A stretch of 50,610 nt of DNA from Candidatus Segetimicrobium genomatis (GTDB taxonomy: Bacteria; Sysuimicrobiota; Sysuimicrobiia; Sysuimicrobiales; Segetimicrobiaceae). Location of the stretch: NCBI GenBank assembly GCA_005882275.1, contig VBAK01000117.1:1-50610 (forward strand), given 5' to 3'. Position numbers and translations under genes: made by a program. Shown piece by piece: positions 17,866 to 25,720 of the stretch (positions within the stretch are counted from its first letter, which is position 1; each line of letters begins with the position of its first letter). The notes below the pieces were generated by a model, which was given only the letters and a program-made list of their open reading frames with translations, did no database searches and was not told the DNA's origin.

Positions 17866-18936
17866 TCAGCAGAGCATGGAATGCTGTGCTAATGCGCGTT
17901 CCAGTTCCTTCAAAAAATTAGAAAAGTCGCGGCTCAGACGTCGATGGCGTCCCCACCAGCCAATCCACTCCAGAGACTGATAGAGAGCGACCGCGCACAG
18001 ATCCCGGCAAAACGACTTCCAGTCCACCTGGTCTCCCGTTTCGTCCTGGTACTGCGCAACGTACGCAGCCAACAGGGACTGCCGCTGTTCCCTGGTCCAT
18101 CTGCCCGCGGTCAGGCTCGCCAGATCGAAGAGGCCCGGGCCCATCGCCGCCGATTCCCAGTCGACCACGGCGATCGCGTGGTTTCGGCCCCCGCGGCGGA
18201 GCACGATGTTCTGTCCGAAAAACTGCCCGTGGATCACATTCCGCGGAAGCGCGCTGAGCCAATCGATCCGGCCGGCATAGCAGTCAAGCCCGCGGCTGAC
18301 GGCCCGGCGCTCCCGGGCGTCCAGATCCGGGAGAATCCGCCGGACGGTGTCGGCGCAGCGCCGGTAATGCCGGCGGTCGAACTGCGGGAGAAAGCCCGTC
18401 TGCGAGTCCGGCAGACGGCGCGTCGCAGTGTGAAAGCGGGCGATCCATCGGGCGGCGGCAACCCAAGCGGTCATGTCGTGGGAGTTTCTCACCAGCGTGC
18501 TCCCGGCGTCCTCCAGGAAAAGCCAGTAGATGTCCTGCTCGGGCTCCCAGCGCGATGCGTAGAGGTGGGGAGTGCCGAAGCGCGCCGGGGAGAGGACGGA
18601 CTGGTACATTTGCACTTCTCGCCGGCCGGGAGCGAAGTCGAACGCGCGCACCCGCTGGGCTTTTTCGGTCTGATGCCGGGGGTTCAAATCCTTGAAAAAT
18701 ACCCGGACCGATTCCCCGCCGTCCAGGATCACGCGCACGCGCTCCGTGCGGAAACTCCTGCTCGTCCGAAGCGCCCGGCGCCGCAACTCTCGTATTCGAA
18801 CGGGCCGTCCGCGCAGGCGCGAGAGCCCCTCCTCGAGGGTCCTCCGCATCTCGCGGGTCATCCCGCCGCTGTCCGGCGTCTCTCCCCCCGACGTGGCTCG
18901 AGGACCGCGGGGCGCGACGCCTGCGCGCTCAGACAT
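17866..18936 (-). CDS. Phosphotransferase (APH fold) of the glycan cluster, altered catalytic motif
   Basis: A 356-residue APH-fold protein, distinct from the one at 15782-16828. The N-lobe has [17 protein letters not shown] with a likely ATP-binding lysine near residue 82. The region 131-145 ([15 protein letters not shown]) is a hinge. Residues 236-243 are HGQFFGQN, with glutamine in place of the catalytic aspartate but asparagine kept. The metal motif is [19 protein letters not shown] (from 257), with DWE in place of the usual DWD. Members with HGE/HGQ and DWESA are, as I recall, found next to surface polysaccharide genes. The first ATG overlaps the exporter gene by 8 bases. A later ATG near 18861 is possible, since the first 25 residues look disordered. 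Confidence 0.72.
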   Translation of the reverse strand: MSERAGVAPRGPRATSGGETPDSGGMTREMRRTLEEGLSRLRGRPVRIRELRRRALRTSRSFRTERVRVILDGGESVRVFFKDLNPRHQTEKAQRVRAFDFAPGRREVQMYQSVLSPARFGTPHLYASRWEPEQDIYWLFLEDAGSTLVRNSHDMTAWVAAARWIARFHTATRRLPDSQTGFLPQFDRRHYRRCADTVRRILPDLDARERRAVSRGLDCYAGRIDWLSALPRNVIHGQFFGQNIVLRRGGRNHAIAVVDWESAAMGPGLFDLASLTAGRWTREQRQSLLAAYVAQYQDETGDQVDWKSFCRDLCAVALYQSLEWIGWWGRHRRLSRDFSNFLKELERALAQHSMLC

Positions 18937-20731
18937 CAGCCTTCCTCTGCGAAGGGCCTCCGAACACTCCGCCCGGCGTGCCTGCCTCGCTCAGGACACC
19001 CAAGGAACCCGACGCCCGCGCCCCCAGCCGCCCGTTGTCGACCACCAGCACCAAGTCGCAGCCGCTGAGCGCCTGGAGGCGGTGGGAGATCAGAAATGTG
19101 GTCCGGCCCTGCATCAGACGTTCCATCGCTTCGACGATCGCCGCTTCCGTGTCCACGTCAACGGAACTGGTGGGCTCGTCGAGGATGAGGATGGGGGCGT
19201 TCTTCAGGAAGGCGCGGGCCAGCGAGATGCGCTGACGCTCGCCGCCCGACAGGGACATCCCTCGCTCCCCCACCGGGGTGTCGTACCCTCGGGGGAACAA
19301 CGTGATGAACTCGTGCGCGCGGGCGGTCCTGGCGGCCGCAACGATCTCCTCATACGCGGCCTCCGGGCGCGCGTACGCGATGTTTTCAGCGATGCTCGTG
19401 GAAAACAGCACGGGATCCTGAGGAACGAAAGCGCATTGGTTCCGCAGGTCGGCCAACCTGTAGTCGCGGAGATCCACGCCATCCAGGAGAATCTGCCCCG
19501 CGGTCGGGTCGTAGAAGCGGAGCAGGAGGCTCACCAGGGTGGTCTTCCCGGCGCCCGTCTCGCCGGCAATCCCGACCCGCGTCCCCGGCGCGACGTGGAA
19601 CGACGCCTCGCGCAGTCCCGGCCGTCCATCCGGGTAGACGAACGAGACATCGCGGAAGGTGATCGCGCCCGACGCGCGCGCGAGCGGGCGGGCGGTGGGC
19701 TTCTCCACCGCCTCCGGGGCTTCGTCGAGCAGCGCAAAGGCCCGCTCCATGCTCGCCAGGTGCGACTGCAACGCGCCCGCCTTCGCGGACATGTCATTCA
19801 AAGGCCCGTACAATTGGGCCAGATAGCCCATCACCAGGAGCAGCGCCCCCAGAGTGAGGGCACCCGATTGAACCTGGCGGATCCCGAGAAACAGGACGGC
19901 CGCCGTCCCCACGGCGGTCGTCACGCCGATGGCCAGGCCGTACTCCCCCTGAATCACCGCCAGACGCAGCCGCGCCCGCATGCCCTCCGCGGCGCGATGC
20001 ACAAAGCGGGCCTGCTCGCTTTCTTCTCGGGCGAAGGCCTTCACGACGCGGAGCCCCTGAAGCACTTCGTGGACCACGGCCAGCGCGGCTCTGTCGAGGG
20101 CTTTCGCCTCGCGCGCCTTTCGGCGGAGCCCGCGCCGGTAGTGCCGTCCCATCACGTAGTGGAGCGGCGATACCACAAGGGCCACCAGCGCGCATGGCCA
20201 GGAAATCCGCGCCGTCACGTACAGCATGCTGGCGAGGGTGAAGGCGGAGCTGACGAAGGGAATGACATAGTCGACGGCGATCGCCTGGATCGCCATCGCG
20301 TCGTATTGGACGCGATACATCGACTCCACGGTGCCTCTCGAGTCGTGAAACAGGATGGACAATCGCTGGACGTGCCTGAACAGTTCGGCCCGGAACTGCA
20401 GCAGGAGCTTTTCCCCCACGCCCGCGCGTAAGATCGCGACCCCCAAGCCCTGGAGCTGGGTGAGCAGCGCGGTGGCCAGGAGCAGCCCCGCGGCGAGGAG
20501 CAGCGCCTGGGGGGGGCTCGCTCGCGGAAAGAGCGTGCTCAGGAGACCGGGGAGAGGCCGCGAGCCCACCACGCTGTCCACCGCGATCTTGAGCGGCAGG
20601 GGCGTGAGCAGCGCGAGGGGGCTCGCCACCAGGCTGACCACGAAGAACACGGAAATGTGGGGCCAGTAGGGGCGTGCCTGCCGGAGCAGCCGGCCGTAGA
20701 GCGCGAGTTCGCGACGTTTGGCGCCGGCCAT
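18929..20731 (-). CDS. ABC exporter (MsbA-like, fused membrane and ATPase domains)
   Basis: A 600-residue half-transporter working as a homodimer in the inner membrane. Residues 1-320 form the six-helix exporter domain (VFFVVSLVASPLALLTPLPLKIAVD, then LLLAAGLLLATALLTQLQGLG), with coupling-helix context FHDSRGTVESMYRVQYD. The ATPase domain follows: FRDVSFVYPDGRPGLREASF, Walker A GETGAGKTT, Q-loop FVPQDPVLF, signature LSGGERQRISLARAF, Walker B ILILDEPTSSVD, and H-loop FLISHRLQAL. It may flip a lipid-linked glycan or export a small glycolipid. It lies 3 bases after the glycosyltransferase fusion and overlaps the next gene by 8 bases. Confidence 0.92.
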   Translation of the reverse strand: MAGAKRRELALYGRLLRQARPYWPHISVFFVVSLVASPLALLTPLPLKIAVDSVVGSRPLPGLLSTLFPRASPPQALLLAAGLLLATALLTQLQGLGVAILRAGVGEKLLLQFRAELFRHVQRLSILFHDSRGTVESMYRVQYDAMAIQAIAVDYVIPFVSSAFTLASMLYVTARISWPCALVALVVSPLHYVMGRHYRRGLRRKAREAKALDRAALAVVHEVLQGLRVVKAFAREESEQARFVHRAAEGMRARLRLAVIQGEYGLAIGVTTAVGTAAVLFLGIRQVQSGALTLGALLLVMGYLAQLYGPLNDMSAKAGALQSHLASMERAFALLDEAPEAVEKPTARPLARASGAITFRDVSFVYPDGRPGLREASFHVAPGTRVGIAGETGAGKTTLVSLLLRFYDPTAGQILLDGVDLRDYRLADLRNQCAFVPQDPVLFSTSIAENIAYARPEAAYEEIVAAARTARAHEFITLFPRGYDTPVGERGMSLSGGERQRISLARAFLKNAPILILDEPTSSVDVDTEAAIVEAMERLMQGRTTFLISHRLQALSGCDLVLVVDNGRLGARASGSLGVLSEAGTPGGVFGGPSQRKADV

Positions 20732-20734
20732 GGC

Positions 20735-23239
20735 TCAGTCTCTGAACCCGAGCCGCGTCACCTCGCCGTTGACGCTGGCGGAGGCGCCCGCGCAATCTCG
20801 ATACAAGAGCGCTCCCAGAACCACCGAGACGGCGCCGAGGAGGGTGGCGGCGGCCCACGCATGGTCCAGGGCCGCATCGCTCGCCAGGAACGCGAACATC
20901 CCTGCAAGCGCAGCGCCGAGAGAAGAAACCTTCGGCCAGGTGCGGACCCGCACGAGTTGTTTGCCTCCGCCGTACTCCTCCGCCATCAGCATGCGGGCGG
21001 CGCCGAACAGCCCCCCGCGCACTTCCAGGTCCCAGCGGTCAAAGTCGCTTCCGCGGCGGACAACCGCGCAGGTCGCCCGCAGCATGGACTCGAGCGATTG
21101 TAATCTCTCCGTGGATTCCCGCCATTCCTCGCTCCGGAGCCAAAATACGCGGGGCACGGGAAACGACGTGAACGGCGGATTGCGCCGCCGCCAGGGGGTG
21201 AGCCCGTGCCTCAGGCGACCGAGCAGACGCCCGAGCGGCTGGACCAGCTGCAGGCACGCGATCAGGGTCTGCAGCTTCACGCGCTCGAAGAGACGCCGGT
21301 GACCGGGGGAGCGGTGCGCGCGGGGCGCAGCGACGGCCGCCAGGGCCAGCGGAAGCCCGATGGAGAGACCAAACAGCGGCAGCGCGAACCGCAGGGGCTT
21401 CCAATCGTCTCCGAGCGCAGAGAGCGCGGCGAGGCCCAGGCTGATCAGGTACCACTCTGGCAAGAGCGGCAGCGACTGCAGCAGGCTCGTGGGCGGATAG
21501 TACAGCCGCGCATACGCGGCACTCCCCCACGTCCCCTGGTAAATCCGTCCGCGCCGCCGGCCCAGGCCGAGGACAGTTCCGTTCGCGTAGATACGCCCGG
21601 CCCAGGTGAGGTGCCCGGCGGAGGTGTATTTTTCCGGCCATTTCCTCTCCAGGAGCGCTTCGGCCTTCCCGTAGCCCTGTTGCTGCTTCCAAAAGGCGCG
21701 CACCGAGTTGCGGGTGTGATGCCAGACCATGGCCGCCGGGCTGAAGCCCAGCGTGCCGCCTCGGTCCCGGATGCGCCAGCAGGCGTCAACGTCGTCGCCC
21801 GCCACCCGGAACTGAGGATCGAATCCGCCGATCGCCTGAAGCCAGGCTTTTCGGAACGCCATGTTGCAGCCCGGGATGTGCTCCGCCTCGGTGTCGGAGA
21901 TGAGCACGTGGGTCGGTCCTCCCGGGACCTTGGCGATGCAGCTTGCGACCGGGCCGTCATCAGGGAACGGGATGTTGGGACCACCCACGCCGGCATAGTC
22001 CGTTGTGCGGAATGCGGCGGCGAGATAGTCGAGCCAGTCAGGATCAGGACAGGCATCGTCGTCGAGGTAGGCCACGATTTCTCCGGTGGCGCATTCCAGT
22101 CCGGTGTTGCGGGCGGCGCTCAAGCCACGGTTCTCGGTGCTGATGACCCGGCAGCCGTACTCGCGGGCAATCGCGGCCGTCCCATCCGTGGACCCGTCGT
22201 CGACGACGATGACTTCGTAGTCGGGATACCGCACCTTCCTGAGGCCCTCCAGGCACTCCCGGATGGTGCGCCGCCCGTTGAACGTGCACACCACGACGGA
22301 CACGCGGGGCGAGCGCACGGTGCTGGGAAACGGCGCATCGGCAAACGCCCGCTGCACCGCGGCGAGCGCCGGCTTCGGTTCTCGCCGCCGGTTCGTCAGG
22401 CCGAAGTCCCAATCTTCCACATCGTGACCGCGCGAATGCCAGTCGTCCGTCCAGGCAAACACCACGGCTCCGGCGCACCCCGCGGCAAATGTCTCTTGGA
22501 CCTGCCAGCCGAGCGTCTCCGCCTGCCGGTCCTCGCCGTTCCGCCGGCTGTCGAGCCCGATTTCCGTCATCAGCAGCGGCCGGTTGCCGGCAAGAGTCTG
22601 CAGCCGGGCAAGGTACGCTCGGAACCCCGGCTGCGACTCAAGGTACACGTTGAAGCTCACCAGGTCGAGGAACGGCAGGTCCAAATATTCGGTGGAGGGG
22701 TAGTTGACGTAGCACACGAGGCCCTCGGGATCCTCCGATTTGGCGATCCGGTACAGTTCCTCGAGAAAACGCTCGACCCGCCGGGCCCCGTGCCAGCGCA
22801 CAATCGGAGCCGTGATCTCGTTGGCGAGGGCATAGCCCAGGAGTGCAGGATGACCCGCACAGCCGCCGACTTTCAGGCGGACTCGCTCTTTGGTCTCCCG
22901 CGACACCTTCTTGTCGTCGAGGAAACTGGCATAGAGCTCCGCCTGCAGCCCGACCATGACGCGCAGGCCGTGTCGTTGCGCCCCATCGAGCAGCCAGCCC
23001 GGCGGCACGTCGTACGTCCGGATGGCGTTGAACCCGTGGCCTGCGATCCGTTCCAAATCGCGTTCGACGACATCCGGGTTGGGGTAGACGTGGCCATCCG
23101 GATGGGGGCGAAAGGGCCCATACGTCACCGCGCGCACGTAACATTTCTCATCGCCCACCCAAATGAACTTACCCCCGACACGCGGCCGCAGGGCGCGGCC
23201 CGTGCGCACAGGGACTGATTGCACCACTGTGGCGCTCAC
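20735..23239 (-). CDS. Glycoside hydrolase-like domain fused to family 2 glycosyltransferase with membrane C-terminus
   Basis: An 834-residue fusion and the first gene of the glycan operon. Residues 1 to about 305 look like a clan A (TIM barrel) glycosidase: FNAIRTYDVPPGWLLD (70-85), LLGYALANEI with the Asn-Glu acid/base pair at 140-141, and LLMTEIG with a candidate nucleophile Glu226. Residues 310 to about 560 are a GT-A family 2 transferase: VSVVVCTFNGRRTI, VVDDGSTDGT (346-354), the metal site YLDDDA (391-396), HIPGCNMAFRKAWL and GDDVDACWR (481-489). Hydrophobic helices follow from about residue 590 to 655, then an uncharacterised C-terminal domain of about 170 residues that ends with two more helices (ALDHAWAAATLLGAVSVVLGALL). 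The GTG start at 23239 gives a good protein beginning. It probably transfers sugars onto a lipid or polymer at the membrane and may trim them; the combination is inferred, not known. Confidence 0.85.
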   Translation of the reverse strand: MSATVVQSVPVRTGRALRPRVGGKFIWVGDEKCYVRAVTYGPFRPHPDGHVYPNPDVVERDLERIAGHGFNAIRTYDVPPGWLLDGAQRHGLRVMVGLQAELYASFLDDKKVSRETKERVRLKVGGCAGHPALLGYALANEITAPIVRWHGARRVERFLEELYRIAKSEDPEGLVCYVNYPSTEYLDLPFLDLVSFNVYLESQPGFRAYLARLQTLAGNRPLLMTEIGLDSRRNGEDRQAETLGWQVQETFAAGCAGAVVFAWTDDWHSRGHDVEDWDFGLTNRRREPKPALAAVQRAFADAPFPSTVRSPRVSVVVCTFNGRRTIRECLEGLRKVRYPDYEVIVVDDGSTDGTAAIAREYGCRVISTENRGLSAARNTGLECATGEIVAYLDDDACPDPDWLDYLAAAFRTTDYAGVGGPNIPFPDDGPVASCIAKVPGGPTHVLISDTEAEHIPGCNMAFRKAWLQAIGGFDPQFRVAGDDVDACWRIRDRGGTLGFSPAAMVWHHTRNSVRAFWKQQQGYGKAEALLERKWPEKYTSAGHLTWAGRIYANGTVLGLGRRRGRIYQGTWGSAAYARLYYPPTSLLQSLPLLPEWYLISLGLAALSALGDDWKPLRFALPLFGLSIGLPLALAAVAAPRAHRSPGHRRLFERVKLQTLIACLQLVQPLGRLLGRLRHGLTPWRRRNPPFTSFPVPRVFWLRSEEWRESTERLQSLESMLRATCAVVRRGSDFDRWDLEVRGGLFGAARMLMAEEYGGGKQLVRVRTWPKVSSLGAALAGMFAFLASDAALDHAWAAATLLGAVSVVLGALLYRDCAGASASVNGEVTRLGFRD

Positions 23240-23735
23240 TGTCCGATCGCTCCGATGACGCGGTACCTCAGACGGCGCCTTGACTCCCCGCGCTCCAACC
23301 GCGGGGGCTTACATGTGCTTCATGCTCTTTTCACATACATTGCGTTGAGTTTAATATTCTTTCACAATTCGAGATCGCCACCCGAAATTTCAAACTCAAA
23401 ATGAAACCCGTCCAATTGGGAACTGTATTGAGCGCGGTATTCAGAAACACCTGGAAATTGAATGAATTTCGCCTACCTCATTTCGAATGAACCTTAGGGA
23501 TCAAGAGGTTAAGATGGTAACCGTTCGATACGCCTTCTTAGCCACTCGGGTATTTTTAACCCTCACCAACCCTCACGAAGGGGTACGAGCGTTCAACGAT
23601 CGCGGCCCGAACCGCGAGCCAGGGGGAAAAACCTTCCTCCGAAAGATTGACGGTACCGGCGACCCTCCCGCGAGACGAATCCGCCGGATGCGGGGAACTT
23701 CTCCACCCCCTTCAGCCACACCGGTCCACAGCCCC
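23240..23735 (-). promoter_or_regulatory. AT-rich leader upstream of the glycan operon
   Basis: No credible gene lies in this stretch, which separates the propeller gene from the GH-GT fusion. Roughly 23320-23560 is strikingly AT-rich against the surroundings. Nearest the operon start a hairpin with arms CCCCGCG (23286-23292) and CGCGGGG (23300-23306) and a 7-base loop lies 47 bases before the GTG. The segment 23560-23578 holds two copies of AACCCTCAC. The promoter for the ten-gene glycan/export block must lie here, but I could not pick a convincing -35/-10 pair. I saw no match to a riboswitch class I know. Confidence 0.4.
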
Positions 23736-23766
23736 GGGGCCGGAGCGCAGGCGGACCTCCGGCCCC
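23736..23766 (-). terminator. GC-rich hairpin after the secreted propeller gene
   Basis: Arms GGGGCCGGAG (23736-23745) and CTCCGGCCCC (23757-23766) form a perfect 10-base stem with an 11-base loop, starting 12 bases after the propeller gene stop. No T-run follows, but the position and strength suggest a transcription stop or mRNA 3'-end structure that separates this gene from the glycan leader. Confidence 0.5.
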
Positions 23767-23778
23767 GCACGAATCTCG

Positions 23779-25011
23779 CTAGTGGTCACCCGACGTTCCG
23801 TACACCGCCACACACCCCGTCAGGCAGTTGGGGAAGACGTTGTTGGCCGGCAAGGGCACGAACACGCGGTTGTCATCGGGATCGACGGCGACCGAGTGCG
23901 AGCTCCCTGAGGGGTGCACGCCCTGCACCGCCGGCACGTTCAGCGTCGGCACCAGCTGGCTCAAGACTTCGCGGTCGGCATCAATGACACCGAGCACGGG
24001 GCCGACGGGATCGACGCGCGAGGCGGCGTAGTAGCGTCGGTCGCCGGGATTGAACACGACTTCGTCGGACCCCCCAAGACCCGCCACGTGCGCGGTAATG
24101 TTGCCCGTGTCCGCGTCCATGACCACGTGCTGGGGCGCTGCGGTCTTCGAATCCTTCGCGCTCCACGCGTGCCCCGCCGTATCGAAGACCGTGCTGCAGC
24201 CGAGGAGCAGATCCTGATGCGGCCCAAGGGCAAGTCCGGCCGGCTGGCAGAAATCGACAGGAAATTCAGCTTCGACCTCGCCGGTGGCCGGATTGATTCG
24301 CGCGACCGCCCCGTGCGGACCCGAGCCGTCTCCAGGACCGTTCACTTCCGGGATGGAGAGATAGAATCTGCCGCTGCGACGATCCCACACCGGTTGCTCT
24401 GCGCCGTTGGTCGCCTCCGGGAACGGGATGTGCTGCCCCACGGTGAGTTGTCCGGTGTTCTGATCGACCTGGACCAGCGTGGCGAACGGCGGGGTATCGG
24501 CATTGTTGACCACCAGGAGCAGCCCATCCTCCGGGTCGTAGGCGAGTTCATCCGACCGCAGATCGTCGCCGGCGTTGGTGGTCGCCTCGTCGGCAACCTT
24601 GTCTGTTCTGAGATCGATGGAGACCACCCGGCTGGCGGCGTCGGTCACGAAGAGCCAGGGGAACGCCACCACGACCCCGTTGGGACCGGAAGTGGAATTG
24701 TCGCCGGTGAAGCCCTTGAACCCGCCCGAGATCCGCTTGACGAATACGCCTCTCTCGGTATCCACGACATCGACGGCGGCGTTGGAACGATCGGCGAGAT
24801 AGTACCGGTGGGTCTTCGGATCGACCCAGCTGATGTCAAACACGTACATATTGCCTCCCGTCGTATTCGCGTCGCTGCCGGGAACGGGAACGGCCGTGAG
24901 AAACCTGACCGTCCCATCGTTGTCGGCGCGGCTCGTACCGGGAACGAGCAGCAGGACGGGAACGAGCACAGCACCCAGTAGCAAAAACGCTCGCGGACAT
25001 TTTCGGATCAC
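23779..25011 (-). CDS. Secreted beta-propeller protein (YncE/NHL-like), function unknown
   Basis: A 410-residue predicted exported protein. I chose GTG 25011, which follows a GAGGGGGG site and opens straight into a signal peptide (AFLLLGAVLVPVLLLVPGTSRAD). Upstream ATGs at 25194 and 25107 would place 28-61 odd residues before it. The mature part consists of repeated four-strand blades: DPKTHRYYLADRSNAAVDVVD, NGVVVAFPWLFVTDAASRVVSI, ELAYDPEDGLLLVVNNAD, VWDRRSGRFYLSIPEVNG, GLALGPHQDLLLGCSTVF, VVFNPGDRRYYAASRVD and SVAVDPDDNRVFVPLPANN. Several cysteines near the end could pair (NCLTGCVAV). There is no catalytic signature, so binding of a surface or extracellular ligand is only a guess. It is separated from the glycan operon by a hairpin and a long leader. 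Confidence 0.75.
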   Translation of the reverse strand: MIRKCPRAFLLLGAVLVPVLLLVPGTSRADNDGTVRFLTAVPVPGSDANTTGGNMYVFDISWVDPKTHRYYLADRSNAAVDVVDTERGVFVKRISGGFKGFTGDNSTSGPNGVVVAFPWLFVTDAASRVVSIDLRTDKVADEATTNAGDDLRSDELAYDPEDGLLLVVNNADTPPFATLVQVDQNTGQLTVGQHIPFPEATNGAEQPVWDRRSGRFYLSIPEVNGPGDGSGPHGAVARINPATGEVEAEFPVDFCQPAGLALGPHQDLLLGCSTVFDTAGHAWSAKDSKTAAPQHVVMDADTGNITAHVAGLGGSDEVVFNPGDRRYYAASRVDPVGPVLGVIDADREVLSQLVPTLNVPAVQGVHPSGSSHSVAVDPDDNRVFVPLPANNVFPNCLTGCVAVYGTSGDH

Positions 25012-25306
25012 GGCAGAGGCCCCCCCTCTGTGGTGCAACGAATGCCAGACCCTCAGCTCGGACTGTCGTAGTTCGCGCGGTAGCAGTTCAGTCACACCGA
25101 GGAACATCCTGCCGACCGCACGTTCTTCGCCCTTTCGAGCGGCGCGGTACCCAATTGGACACCGCCACGCAGGGACAGGCGGCCAAACACCCATACGCCA
25201 TCACTGCATGGTGTGAAGCCCCGTGGTCGTTCCGGCCGGCGCAGGCGGTAACAAGCCTGCCCGAGGCGAGGCTGCGATTCGTGAGCGAGGAACTCGCGGG
25301 GGAGGT

Positions 25307-25504
25307 CTACTCCCTGAACAAATACATCCCGACCAGCGTTGCCGCCCCGACCAGACCCATCAAGACCGGATTCGGCACAAAATATGGAAAGACCATGAGG
25401 ACCGTACCGCCGATGAGCGGGTTGTTCTTCTTAGACTTCCGGCCGTACCAGAACGCGACCATCCCGATCACGCTGAACACGCCGCCGAGAATGAGCGTCA
25501 TCAT
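25307..25504 (-). CDS. Small two-helix membrane protein (conserved hypothetical)
   Basis: About 65 residues from ATG 25504: MMTLILGGVFSVIGMVAF, then a basic GRKSKKNNPL loop, IGGTVLMVFPYFVPNPVLM, and a C-terminal helix GLVGAATLVGMYLFRE. The pattern GxxFSxIGxxxxxYGRK...GxxLMxxPYF is one I recognise from small uncharacterised membrane proteins in many bacteria. A GGAAGG stretch lies 15 bases upstream of the start, so the exact start is uncertain. It is divergent from typA. The 295 bases to its left, up to the start of the propeller gene, contain nothing I can support. Confidence 0.6.
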   Translation of the reverse strand: MMTLILGGVFSVIGMVAFWYGRKSKKNNPLIGGTVLMVFPYFVPNPVLMGLVGAATLVGMYLFRE

Positions 25505-25720
25505 GACCGACTGCCCAACCCTTCCGAGACGCGGCTTAGCCTCGCCTGGGGCATACCCTCTTCTGATCACGGCTAGACGCGGGTAGGGCCTCTGCGGTGG
25601 CGCCGCCATCGGGCGTTGCGGAGGCGTCGCCCGACGCGGCAACGCGGACGCGTCATTGGCCGTCTGCCGTGCTATGCTGAGGGGAATCCGGCTGCGCCCT
25701 TTGGCGGACGGGAGGGCTCA

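Noticed and set aside
15782..18936. Aminoglycoside resistance genes
   Set aside because: The fold fits, but the catalytic motif is altered in both proteins and the neighbours are glycan genes, so a resistance role is not supported.
23240..23735. A cyclic-di-GMP or other riboswitch in the glycan operon leader
   Set aside because: I looked for the conserved cores of classes I know and found none; the visible hairpin alone is not diagnostic.
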